A stretch of DNA of 30,477 bases, from NCBI GenBank assembly GCA_900542085.1, contig UQMK01000025.1, positions 1 through 30,477 of the forward strand, in the 5' to 3' direction. How positions within the stretch are numbered: position 1 is the first letter of the stretch; each line of letters starts with the position of its first letter. Position numbers and translations under genes: made by a program. The notes under the pieces are model-generated. The model was not told the DNA's origin. It did no database searches and saw only the letters and a program-made list of their open reading frames with translations. Shown here piece after piece: positions 17,914-25,747 of this stretch. The stretch is from an uncultured Collinsella sp. (GTDB lineage Bacteria; Actinomycetota; Coriobacteriia; Coriobacteriales; Coriobacteriaceae).

Positions 17914-18180
17914 ATGGAGCTCATCGCAATCCACCCCCACGCCCTCAAGCACGGGCTGACGGAGTCGGATATTACATGCGCCTGGAACTCCGCTTTTACA
18001 TGGTTCAGGCGTGATCTTGAAAACGGAGGCATCGATTACGTTCTTGTTGGACTTGATGGAAGAAACCGTCTCATGGAGCTCATCGCTCGATATTGCCCCA
18101 ATCGAGATGGCTACATCATTTACCACGCACTTGTCCCTCCTACGCGCAAGGTGCTCAGGGAAATCGGGATCGATCGATAG
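17914..18180 (+). CDS. Probable toxin of a type II toxin-antitoxin pair
   Basis: An 88-aa protein starting at ATG 17914 after GAGAGG. IHPHALKHGLTESDITCAWNSAFTWFRRD, then ELIARYCPNRDGYIIYHALVPPTRKVLREIG, match by recollection a family of small actinobacterial proteins encoded just before a ribbon-helix-helix partner. The 'hAlkHgl...i..A' start and 'iiyHA.pPt.k.l.elg' end are shared with these, and the layout recalls the BrnT/RelE-type RNase fold. I infer an mRNA-cleaving toxin. Its stop is included in the ribosome site of the next gene (TAGGAGG), so the two are translationally linked. Toxin-first order is as in brnTA and higBA. Toxicity is inferred, not shown. Confidence 0.72.
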   Translation: MELIAIHPHALKHGLTESDITCAWNSAFTWFRRDLENGGIDYVLVGLDGRNRLMELIARYCPNRDGYIIYHALVPPTRKVLREIGIDR

Positions 18181-18188
18181 GAGGCGCT

Positions 18189-18455
18189 ATGGACGCTAAG
18201 CAACTCGAAAAGATGATGGGGTTTGCCCCCGGAGAGTTGGAGAAAGCCGCGGAGGCATACGAAAAAGATGAGTGGCCGAAGGGTCGCACCATCAAGCTGG
18301 GAAGGCCGTCGATCTCTGATGAGCCAAGCGTTGTTTTATCGGCACGTGTGGGTGAGTCGGTTCTTGATGCGTTTGACGCAAAAGCAAAGCGCCATGGGCA
18401 AACACGCACGGAGCGACTCAGGGAGCTCATCACGCTTGATGCAATGATTGCCTAG
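18189..18455 (+). CDS. Probable ribbon-helix-helix (CopG-type) antitoxin
   Basis: An 88-aa protein. The N-terminal part (residues 1-45) is acidic and carries the WPKGRTIKLGRPSISDEP segment, which in related antitoxins is the flexible toxin-binding arm. The C-terminal part (about 46-88: SVVLSARVGESVLDAFDAKAKRHGQTRTERLRELI) has the pattern of a CopG/Arc ribbon-helix-helix DNA-binding domain. AGGAGG overlaps the toxin stop and lies 4 nt from this ATG. It presumably neutralises the toxin and represses the promoter at 17870-17898. The arrangement toxin then antitoxin, both 88 aa, supports a single module. Confidence 0.78.
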   Translation: MDAKQLEKMMGFAPGELEKAAEAYEKDEWPKGRTIKLGRPSISDEPSVVLSARVGESVLDAFDAKAKRHGQTRTERLRELITLDAMIA

Positions 18456-18475
18456 TTACCCACCACACCCAAACA

Positions 18476-18537
18476 TGTACACCAGCATCCAAAGTCGACA
18501 TTTTTCGACATCTTTGGATGCTGATGTACAGTTTTTT
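18476..18537 (+). terminator. Long hairpin terminator after the toxin-antitoxin pair
   Basis: TGTACA (18476-18481) and AGCATCCAAAG (18484-18494) pair with CTTTGGATGCT (18512-18522) and TGTACA (18525-18530). The apical loop also contains two TCGACAT-type copies. A run of six T follows at 18532-18537. The stem, 17 bp plus a small internal loop, is much longer than typical terminators and AT-balanced. Confidence 0.8.
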
Positions 18538-18551
18538 GCAGGGGTAGGCAA

Positions 18552-18601
18552 TGGGGACGTTCTTAAATGACTAGTCGTAAAAGAACGTCCCCAATGACTA
18601 G
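18552..18601. repeat. Right copy of the cassette-flanking repeat, REP-like hairpin
   Basis: GGGGACGTTCTT (18553-18564) pairs perfectly with AAGAACGTCCCC (18581-18592). GACTAGTC sits in the loop. AATGACTAG occurs at 18566-18574 and again at 18593-18601, so the element is itself bracketed by a 9-bp direct repeat. The first 23 bases match 16291-16313. Confidence 0.8.
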
Positions 18602-19561
18602 CTAGCCGTGGAAGCGGGCTATGGGCGCAAGCGGCTGTTCGCGAAAAACGCGCTCGACGGCGGCGCGGTATTCGTCGACCTTTTTGGTCTTGCGTACGAG
18701 CTTGTGAACAGTAGCAGGATCGGCGAAAGCGCACTTGGCGTAGAACCACCACTCCTTCATGCGAAAAACCGCGTTACCGCCGATCTCGTCCGCATAGGCC
18801 GCAAACAGCGTGTCGTGGAAGCGCTGCAGCTCAGCAGCCGTTGCAGCAGGGCCGCCCTTGACCATGCGAGCGAGCGCGGGATTCGCGAGCAAGCCACGCC
18901 CCAGCATCACATGGCGTGTCCCGGGATAGGCCTCCACCAGTGCATCCATATCCTCAAGATCAAAAATGTCGCCGTTGTAGGCGACCGGAAACGGCGCACG
19001 CTCCAGAGTCTCGCCATAGAACTCCTTGCGCGGCGAGCCCGTATAGCGGTCCTTTTGCACACGCGGATGCACGATTAGCTCTGCCAGCGGCATGCGGCAA
19101 TACAGATCGAGCACACGCTCGTATTCGTCGTCGCTCTCCAGTCCCAACCTAGTTTTGACCGATACCGGCAACGGCGACCGCTCGCACACATCGCTCAAGA
19201 ACACCTCGAGCTCGTCGAGATTGCGCAAGAAACCCGAGCCCTTGCCCTTTGCGACAACCGTTCCCGAGGGGCAACCCAAGTTGAGATTGACCTCGCGGTA
19301 GCCCATGTCGGCGAGCACGTGCGCTGCCCACACAAACTCGTCCGCGTTCTTGGACATCAGCTGAGGCACTACGTTGAGTCCCTGGTTATTGGCAGGATCG
19401 ATCTCCTTAAACGCCTTGCCACCAAAACGGTTGCCAACCCGCGGTGGCGGCAAGAACGGCGTGTAATAGCAATCGAGCGCGCCGAAGCACTCCGCATGCA
19501 CGCGACGGAACACATGCCCGGTAATCCCCTCCATGGGGGCCAACGATAGAATCATCAACAT
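18602..19561 (-). CDS. tRNA-dihydrouridine synthase (Dus family)
   Basis: A flavoenzyme of 319 aa that reduces uridine to dihydrouridine in the tRNA D-loop. LAPMEGITGHVFRR (residues 7-20) is the FMN-binding start and NLNLGCPSGTVVAKGKGSG (92-110) contains the catalytic Cys at 97. SVKTRLG, IVHPRVQKDRYTG and YNGDI follow in the normal order, and RGLLANPALAR is the phosphate-binding end. The HPRVQ form in place of the common HxRT and the short C-terminus place it in the DusC-like or uncharacterised bacterial group rather than DusA or DusB with certainty. It starts at ATG 19561 after a weak GAGAG. Its stop abuts the REP-like element at 18552-18601. Confidence 0.92.
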   Translation of the reverse strand: MLMILSLAPMEGITGHVFRRVHAECFGALDCYYTPFLPPPRVGNRFGGKAFKEIDPANNQGLNVVPQLMSKNADEFVWAAHVLADMGYREVNLNLGCPSGTVVAKGKGSGFLRNLDELEVFLSDVCERSPLPVSVKTRLGLESDDEYERVLDLYCRMPLAELIVHPRVQKDRYTGSPRKEFYGETLERAPFPVAYNGDIFDLEDMDALVEAYPGTRHVMLGRGLLANPALARMVKGGPAATAAELQRFHDTLFAAYADEIGGNAVFRMKEWWFYAKCAFADPATVHKLVRKTKKVDEYRAAVERVFREQPLAPIARFHG

Positions 19562-19581
19562 CTACTCTCAAATCAATGCGG

Positions 19582-19600
19582 CAAAGGGGCCGTCCCTTTG
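19582..19600. repeat. REP-like palindrome
   Basis: CAAAGGG (19582-19588) pairs with CCCTTTG (19594-19600) around GCCGT, followed by TCACAT. It shares the CCCTTTGTCACAT end with the palindrome at 21207-21239. It lies just upstream of the Dus gene in a 270-nt gap (19562-19831) that holds no other gene I can support; only a TATACT -10-like element (19777-19782) is notable. Confidence 0.6.
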
Positions 19601-19831
19601 TCACATGCATTATGCCTTGTCCTTGAGGCGGCCCACAAGGCGGAGGCGGTTACTTGATGCCAACCAGCCCTCCAGCCGTCCCTGTGCAACGAAGGCGAAT
19701 GGCGCCCACGATCAAGCGATCACCAGCACCACGCTGTTGACCGCCATGTCTGAACAACAGACACCCTCCACTCATCTATACTCAAGAGCGTGTGCGCATC
19801 GCCCCCGAAAAACGATGAGAGTCGAGGCCCC

Positions 19832-20965
19832 ATGCAGCAGCTCACCGAACAAGAAAAGAAACGCATCCAGCGGTATTGCACGTACCCCAAGATCGCAGCG
19901 ACCGCACTCGTCATGTCGTTCGCAGCATGTCTGCTCATGCTGCCGCTCCAAATGATCAACGATATCGCGTTCCACCAAAAGGAATTCCAACCCGCGGGCA
20001 TATATACCGCCATCGCACTTATCGCAATCGAACTCGCCATCTTTTGCTATTGCGCTCTTGCGCCGCGCTTTGGAATGCAGGGCAAACAGTGGAAGGAGCT
20101 GCAGAGCAGGCTTGCGGTAGCCCAGAACAACAAAGACCGCTCCGCGGAGGTCGCCAGCGTGCTCGCCGCGCAAGCAGCCGGCCGCCTGCTCAAGAACAGC
20201 GATAACGATCTCGCGCGCAACCTGGGCGGCGCCGCGGAGGTCGCCGGCGCCGTAGGGGCAGTCGCCACGGCGGCGGACGTGCTAGCCGAAACCTCGAGCA
20301 ATGCCGAGGCCATGGCAAACGCATACGACGTGACGATTCCAAGCGTCAAGAAGCAGATCATAGCTCTCGCAGTGGCGCCCGCCATTGTGCTGCTTGGCGT
20401 CTACATCCCGCAGTTTGTCCAGGGGAATAACGAGCTTCAGGTAAGAAAGGCTGCAGCCGCCGAGCAGCTCGCCATCGCGCAAGATGCCTTGGAGCCCATG
20501 TGCGAACGCGTTGCGGCAGACGACCCATATGAGTCGTATCACGACTACGGCTATCGCATTATCGGCTATCTGCGCGATAATGACCTCGGCGCTCAAGCAG
20601 CCTATGTCTACCTTTCTTTCGATGCAGACGGCATGCTCACGGACGTCGATTACACCAGCCAGATCGACCCCGAGGCAAGCCTTGCAGACAACCTCGCCCG
20701 CGCCGAGCAGGACATCGCGACGCTCTGTGCCCCGCTCAACGGGTTGGACATTTCCGTTGCCGCACCGGGCCTCCTCACGCCATGCAGCCTGTCGGATGAA
20801 TTTAAACAGGCATTTTTAGCCGGATCCCTATATGAAGAAATCAGCATCAAGACGGAGGACGAATCTATCAAGTCGTACTACACCTTTGACACCGAGCCCA
20901 AAGAAGAGTTCGACGAATACACCCATCCGGAAATTAGGCTCATGCTCTCTGCAAAGAAACGCTAG
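19832..20965 (+). CDS. Unknown three-TM membrane protein
   Basis: A 377-aa protein that I do not recognise. It has two N-terminal membrane helices (about 21-42 and 54-76), an alanine-rich cytoplasmic segment of about 95 residues (AAQAAGRLLKNSDNDLARNLGGAAEVAGAVGAVATAADVLAETSS) that is probably helical, a third helix (about 173-193), and a C-terminal domain of about 185 residues that is likely outside the cell. This domain is acidic, with a DPYESYHDYGY motif and repeated Asp/Glu. The ATG at 19832 follows CGAGG. No operon partner. It has no catalytic motif that I can see, so a structural or sensing role is only a guess. Confidence 0.8.
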   Translation: MQQLTEQEKKRIQRYCTYPKIAATALVMSFAACLLMLPLQMINDIAFHQKEFQPAGIYTAIALIAIELAIFCYCALAPRFGMQGKQWKELQSRLAVAQNNKDRSAEVASVLAAQAAGRLLKNSDNDLARNLGGAAEVAGAVGAVATAADVLAETSSNAEAMANAYDVTIPSVKKQIIALAVAPAIVLLGVYIPQFVQGNNELQVRKAAAAEQLAIAQDALEPMCERVAADDPYESYHDYGYRIIGYLRDNDLGAQAAYVYLSFDADGMLTDVDYTSQIDPEASLADNLARAEQDIATLCAPLNGLDISVAAPGLLTPCSLSDEFKQAFLAGSLYEEISIKTEDESIKSYYTFDTEPKEEFDEYTHPEIRLMLSAKKR

Positions 20966-21008
20966 GAGGCTGCACTCTGGTTGCCGCTCGCGAACGCCGC
21001 CAATATAA

Positions 21009-21191
21009 CGAGGTCTAATACTTTTCCCGAGAAGTGAACGACCGTTTTTGGACCCCCGAAGCATCGACATTTTCAGACGTCAAAACCGCAGGATTTGGTC
21101 GGCAAAACCGCAAGAAATTGCATCTCGAAAGTGCCGATACTTCGGGGGTCCATTTTGACTCGTTCACTTCTCGGAAAAGTATTAGACCTCG
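21009..21191. repeat. 183-nt element with 60-bp near-perfect inverted repeats
   Basis: The left arm (21009-21069, starting CGAGGTCTAATACTTTTCC) is the reverse complement of the right arm (21132-21191) apart from a few mismatches and one- or two-base shifts. The 62-nt loop contains AAAACCGCA twice (at 21082 and 21103). There is no ORF. It lies between convergent genes, in the 272-nt stretch 20966-21237. The arms contain GGACCCCCGAAG and GAGAAGTGAACGA. It is either a MITE-like element or encodes a long RNA hairpin; no transposase is nearby. Confidence 0.85.
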
Positions 21192-21206
21192 ATTTACAAG
21201 CCACTC

Positions 21207-21239
21207 AATGTGACAAAAGGGCTGTCCCTTTGTCACATT
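21207..21239. repeat. REP-like palindrome overlapping the ABC gene stop codon
   Basis: AATGTGACAAAAGGG (21207-21221) pairs with CCCTTTGTCACATT (21226-21239) around CTGT, leaving one unpaired A. It overlaps two bases of the TAA stop of the minus-strand ABC gene. It may serve as a terminator for that gene. Confidence 0.75.
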
Positions 21240-24200
21240 ATTCGGAGCGTAGGGCTTCTACAGGGTCTTTTTTGGATGCGCTTCGGGCCGGCAGCAGACC
21301 GGCAACGACCGTCAGCAGCACCGAAATTGCAATGAGCACCAGCGCATCCTGCACGGGCAGGCTCATCAGATTGGGCACTTGTTTGGCAGCAAGCGCCCAG
21401 GCATTAACCGGAAAGCTCACTGCCACCACGACGACAATGGCAAAGACGCCGGCGATGAGGCCCTCGATAAAGGTCTCGGCATTGAATACGTTGGCCACGT
21501 TGCGCTTCGACGCGCCGATCGCGCGCAGAATGCCAATCTCCTTTTTGCGCTCCAGCACGCTGATGTAGGTGATGATGCCGATCATGATGGAGCTCACCAC
21601 CAGGCTGATACTCACGAATGCGATGAGCACCAAGCTGATGGTGTTCACGATGTCGGTCACCGAACCCATGATGATGCCCATGTAGTCGGTGTACGAAATT
21701 GCCCGATCATCATGGCCAGCGGCTTTGACCTGCTTGTTGTACGCATCGATGTGATCGAGTACGCGCTCCTTGGCCTCAAAGTCGCGCGGGAAAATCTTAA
21801 CCGAGATGGGGTCCGCCTCATCCGCATAGCCCAACGTGGTCAGATTGTTGTCGTAGGTGAGCTTCGACGCCTTGGCATAGCTCATCATGAGCGAACTCAG
21901 GTCCTCGGCGTCCATGTTGAAATGAATGGCACGAGCAAAGGCACTCGCATCCACGTGCATGGCGCTCGCCAGGTTGGCAAAACTCGAAGACATCTGCGTC
22001 GCCACCTGGCCCATGAGCCTTGCCGCGCCTGTCTTGAGCTGAGCTGACACCGTCGCCGCAATCTGATTGCTGATCGACTTCATCACCTGATCCATAGCCT
22101 GCTGCAGATACGGAGCCAGCTGCTTTTGCACATAGTCGGTCATCGCCTGTTGCAGGCGCTCGGCCAGGGCATCGCCGCCGAGCGCCTTGAGCTGGGCCAG
22201 GATTTGCTGCGCCGTGGCATCACTCTCAAGATACGTCGAAAATGCAGCAGCAAGCTTTGAGGCATCCTTAAGTTCTTCGGGCGTCAGCGCCTTAAACTGA
22301 TCAGACTGCAAAAAGCCCTCAAACAGTTGGTTGGCAAGCGTTCCCACCTGCTGCATTTGCTCGGGCGTGAGCTCCAGACCGTCAAAGACGCCCGAGAAAT
22401 CTGGAGCCGGCGCTTTGGCCATGATGTCACTAAAGTCGATATCCTTACCTACGCCCGAAAGGTCAATATCCAACCCGGACAAGTCAAGACCCGACAGGTC
22501 CATACCGCCGGCCGCGCCCGAGAGTGCAGACGCATCAAACGAGAACGCGCTCTTGAGCACCGCTTCGTCCACGCTGAACATGCTGCCCAGGTCCACGCCC
22601 TGTTTGGCTTCACTTTGCAGCTCGTCGAAGGTCTTGCCGGTAAACACGTCTGTCTCGGGGTGGGCAAGCTGCTCTTGCACAATCTGCGAATTGGCGGCGC
22701 GCTCCATAAGCTGACGGGTCAGCGCATGCGTATAGGCAATGCCCGGAGACAACGCACTCGCATTGGCTGTCTCGTTAGGTCGCACCACGCCCACAATGTG
22801 CACGTCAATACCGTCGGCAACCTTGGCGGCCATAAAGTCGGCGTCGCCAGACATATCGGTCCACATGCCGGTCTCTTCGTTTTTGCGATAGGCATCGGCC
22901 GGCGACAGCACCTTAAACGTCGTGGACAGCGCATCGTCGTAGGTAAAATCGGTGCCAGTCTCGGGCGTCTCGACCTTGCCGTCGGCCGCCATAGCACTGT
23001 TAACCAGGTCGTTGAGCTCATCGATATCCAGCGCACCGATGCTGTAGAGGGTGTAGTCGCCCACCGTTCCACGGCTCGAAAGCACCATTACGGCTTCGTT
23101 GGCAGACGTAGGCCAATGCCCCGCCACGACATCGTACTGGCTGTCGAGCAGGCTCTGGTCGTCGATCATCTCGTTAAAGACCGAGGTTCCCATGGATTCC
23201 ATGCTCACCGTTGCCGCCGAGCTCGCGCCTCCGCTCATGGCCTCGGTCATAGCGTTGGGCACCAGCCGGACAGGCTTCTCATCGCCCTTGCCGGCACGAT
23301 AGACAACCGGCGACACACCGTAGCCGTACTGAATGGCGTTGACCTCTTTATCGATGCCGTCGCCACCGGCATCGAGCCATGCCTTAAAGCTCGTCATGTC
23401 GTTGGACTTAACACTCGCAAACATATCCTTTACGGCCGTGACCACGGGGATCTTATCGGTTCCCTTAGTCTTGCCGCCGGCACTGTCGTCGGACGAATCC
23501 ACGTTTTCAGGCGAGCCATCATCCGCGGTCCCCTGTCCGCCCATCATGGACGACAGGTCGTAATCCTGCTTGGAAATAGTGAGCGGGTAGCTCGAGAGCG
23601 TATCCTCCTCGACCTTTTTGATGTAGCCGTTTACGCCATTGGAGAGCGCCAGAATCGCCGCGATACCGATAATGCCAATCGAGCCCGCAAAGGCAGTCAT
23701 GGCCGTACGGCCCTTCTTGGTCATGAGGTTTCGGGCAGAAAGCCCCAGCGCCGTCACAAAGCTCATTGAGGTTTTGCGCGTAGGCTTAGCCTCGCGACGC
23801 ACGGCCTTTGCTACATCAAAGGGGTCGGAATCGTTGGTGATCTTGCCGTCCGCCAGGTTAACGATGCGCGTGGCGTACTGGTACGCCAGCTCGGGATTGT
23901 GCGTGACCATGATGACCAGGCGGTCGCGCGCCACGTCCTTGAGCAGATCCATGACCTGCACGGATGTCGTTGAGTCCAGGGCGCCGGTCGGCTCGTCTGC
24001 CAGCACAATCTCGGGATCGTTGATCAGGGCGCGGGCAATGGCCACGCGCTGCATCTGCCCGCCCGAAAGCTGGCTCGGGCGCTTGTTAACGTGCTCGCCC
24101 AGGCCGACTTTCTCCAACGCCTCGCGCGCACGTTGACGGCGCTCGACATGCCCCACGCCCGTGAGCGTGAGCGCCAGCTCCACGTTTTCCAAAATGGTCT

Positions 24201-24492
24201 GGTGCGGAATGAGGTTATAGCTTTGGAACACAAAGCCGATGCGGTTGTTGCGGTAGGCATCCCAATCGCGATCGTGAAAATCCTTGGTCGAAATACCGTC
24301 GATCAGTAGGTCGCCCGAGTCAAAGTGGTCGAGTCCGCCAATAACGTTGAGCATCGTAGTTTTACCCGAGCCCGAGGGACCCAGAATGGCTACGAACTCG
24401 TTATCGCGAAAAGCCAGGCTTACGCTGTCGAGCGCCACCTGGGTAAACGACTGCGTAACGTACCTTTTGCAAATTCCTTTGAGCTCCAACAT
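21238..24492 (-). CDS. MacB/FtsX-type ABC transporter with fused ATPase and permease
   Basis: A 1084-aa protein that carries both an ATPase and a permease. The ATPase spans about 1-235: Walker A GPSGSGKT at 38-45, LSGGQMQRVAIARAL at about 141-155, and Walker B with LADEPTGALD. The first membrane helix is at about 264-285. A very large outer domain of about 650 aa follows, then three FtsX-type helices (about 945-970, 1004-1028 and 1050-1070), with ERKKEIGILRAIGASKRNVANVF between the first two. The outer domain contains a short LSGLD-type repeat near 664-690. MacB-type pumps move substrates by mechanotransmission rather than through a channel; here the substrate is unknown. The ATG at 24492 is chosen (GAGAGG upstream); an in-frame GTG at 24519 would add nine residues. 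Confidence 0.92.
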   Translation of the reverse strand: MLELKGICKRYVTQSFTQVALDSVSLAFRDNEFVAILGPSGSGKTTMLNVIGGLDHFDSGDLLIDGISTKDFHDRDWDAYRNNRIGFVFQSYNLIPHQTILENVELALTLTGVGHVERRQRAREALEKVGLGEHVNKRPSQLSGGQMQRVAIARALINDPEIVLADEPTGALDSTTSVQVMDLLKDVARDRLVIMVTHNPELAYQYATRIVNLADGKITNDSDPFDVAKAVRREAKPTRKTSMSFVTALGLSARNLMTKKGRTAMTAFAGSIGIIGIAAILALSNGVNGYIKKVEEDTLSSYPLTISKQDYDLSSMMGGQGTADDGSPENVDSSDDSAGGKTKGTDKIPVVTAVKDMFASVKSNDMTSFKAWLDAGGDGIDKEVNAIQYGYGVSPVVYRAGKGDEKPVRLVPNAMTEAMSGGASSAATVSMESMGTSVFNEMIDDQSLLDSQYDVVAGHWPTSANEAVMVLSSRGTVGDYTLYSIGALDIDELNDLVNSAMAADGKVETPETGTDFTYDDALSTTFKVLSPADAYRKNEETGMWTDMSGDADFMAAKVADGIDVHIVGVVRPNETANASALSPGIAYTHALTRQLMERAANSQIVQEQLAHPETDVFTGKTFDELQSEAKQGVDLGSMFSVDEAVLKSAFSFDASALSGAAGGMDLSGLDLSGLDIDLSGVGKDIDFSDIMAKAPAPDFSGVFDGLELTPEQMQQVGTLANQLFEGFLQSDQFKALTPEELKDASKLAAAFSTYLESDATAQQILAQLKALGGDALAERLQQAMTDYVQKQLAPYLQQAMDQVMKSISNQIAATVSAQLKTGAARLMGQVATQMSSSFANLASAMHVDASAFARAIHFNMDAEDLSSLMMSYAKASKLTYDNNLTTLGYADEADPISVKIFPRDFEAKERVLDHIDAYNKQVKAAGHDDRAISYTDYMGIIMGSVTDIVNTISLVLIAFVSISLVVSSIMIGIITYISVLERKKEIGILRAIGASKRNVANVFNAETFIEGLIAGVFAIVVVVAVSFPVNAWALAAKQVPNLMSLPVQDALVLIAISVLLTVVAGLLPARSASKKDPVEALRSE

Positions 24493-24639
24493 GGACGGCA
24501 ACCTCTCCCACGCGAGCACACTCGCCCGCTCTCCCCCGCCGTTCGTATTCGACGCGTTTGTCCTACTCTATCCCCATTTTTTGCCGGAGCCAGTGAGGAA
24601 TGTAACGAACCGCATCAAAAAACGAATGGGACGGCGCCC

Positions 24640-24667
24640 AAAAAAAGAGGCCCCAAGTGGGGCCTCT
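24640..24667 (-). terminator. Strong intrinsic terminator of the CXXC/4Fe-4S/TlpA operon
   Basis: A perfect 9-bp stem (AGAGGCCCC 24646-24654 with GGGGCCTCT 24659-24667) has a 4-nt loop and is followed on the minus strand by a run of T (24646-24640). It separates this operon from the ABC transporter gene further on. The 254-nt stretch 24493-24746 holds no other feature I can support. Confidence 0.88.
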
Positions 24668-24746
24668 ATATGGTGGAGATTATCTTGAAAGGCAGCGGAC
24701 TACTCCGCACAGCGACACACGATCCTCGCGATGCTTTACGTGTTTT

Positions 24747-25718
24747 TTACTGCTCGCTATTCGCAATCGCCTGGTCGATAAGTTTGTTGAGTGCTGCGCG
24801 CTGCTCGGCGGAGCTGATGGCTCCCACGATTGGATCCCCTACGATATTGCCATTCTGATCGATGACATACGTTGTCGGGAACGAGAACAAATTTGACGTA
24901 AACTTACCGGCCTCGCTATCCGACTTGAACCAGATGTTCTTATATGTCACGCCCTTCTTGCTCAGCACGTCCTTGGCATCTGTAATCTCGCCCTTGTTGC
25001 CATCGAGCGTAAAGGAATTGACGCCCACGACCTGGCCGCCCTTCTCGGCAAGCTCCTGATTCAGTTTCTCAAGATCGCCCAGCTCGCCCACGCACGGCTT
25101 GCAAGTAGTGAACCAGAAGTTCATGACGGTGACCTTGTTCTTAGAGAACAGCTCGTCGCTGTTCACGTCGTTGCCATCCAGGTCCTTGCCCGTAAAGCTG
25201 GGGAACTTCGTCGCCTCGCTCGAAGCATTGGCACCAGCCGTCATGCCAGCGGTCGAAGCGTCGACGCTCTCGCCTGCACTCGGCGTGCTTCCACAGCCGG
25301 GGAACTCCTTCTCCAGGCTCTCGAGCTTGTCCTCGATCTCCTTGATCTGCTGCGCACCGGCCTTGAGTGTCTTAAGCTCATCCGCCGTGAACTCATCCTT
25401 GGCGCCGTCGATGGTCTTGAGCAGAAAATCGCCGTAATTGCTGCCGTCCTCAATCATTGCCGAGTCTTTATTGGCCGCATTGAATACCTTTTCCCACAGC
25501 GCGTTATCACTCGAAAAGATCTCGTTCTCCTTCTGCATGAGCTTCGCATACAGCTCGGCGGCCTCGTCGGCATCGGCCGGCTTCTGCGCAGTGAGTTCTG
25601 CGATCTTAGGATCGGAGCTCGCAGATTCGCTCACATTGCCACCGGGCGCCGAACATGCCACAAGGCACAAGGCCAATACCGGCACCATAAACAGGGCCGC
25701 AATCTTAGAAAGCTTCAT
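24747..25718 (-). CDS. TlpA-like thioredoxin-fold lipoprotein
   Basis: A 323-aa exported lipoprotein. The lipobox LVAC gives Cys22 as the lipidated residue. A helical, lysine- and glutamate-rich domain (about 35-150) follows, with a CGSTPSAGES linker, and then a TlpA/ResA-type thioredoxin fold (about 172-323). The redox motif CKPC is at 206-209 in FWFTTCKPC, and the cis-proline is in FPTTYVID. It probably reduces or transfers disulfides in envelope proteins. I start it at ATG 25718, because GGAGGA is 6-7 nt before it; the ATG at 25724 abuts that site. It lies 29 nt downstream of the 4Fe-4S gene in the same operon, which may supply electrons. Confidence 0.9.
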   Translation of the reverse strand: MKLSKIAALFMVPVLALCLVACSAPGGNVSESASSDPKIAELTAQKPADADEAAELYAKLMQKENEIFSSDNALWEKVFNAANKDSAMIEDGSNYGDFLLKTIDGAKDEFTADELKTLKAGAQQIKEIEDKLESLEKEFPGCGSTPSAGESVDASTAGMTAGANASSEATKFPSFTGKDLDGNDVNSDELFSKNKVTVMNFWFTTCKPCVGELGDLEKLNQELAEKGGQVVGVNSFTLDGNKGEITDAKDVLSKKGVTYKNIWFKSDSEAGKFTSNLFSFPTTYVIDQNGNIVGDPIVGAISSAEQRAALNKLIDQAIANSEQ

Positions 25719-25747
25719 AGTCATTCCTCCGTTTTGTCGAAGCTTGT

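Noticed and set aside
22327..23769. 480-codon plus-strand frame inside the ABC transporter
   Set aside because: It lies fully antisense to the MacB-like gene; it is rich in Arg/His/Gly, as expected for a shadow, with no domain.
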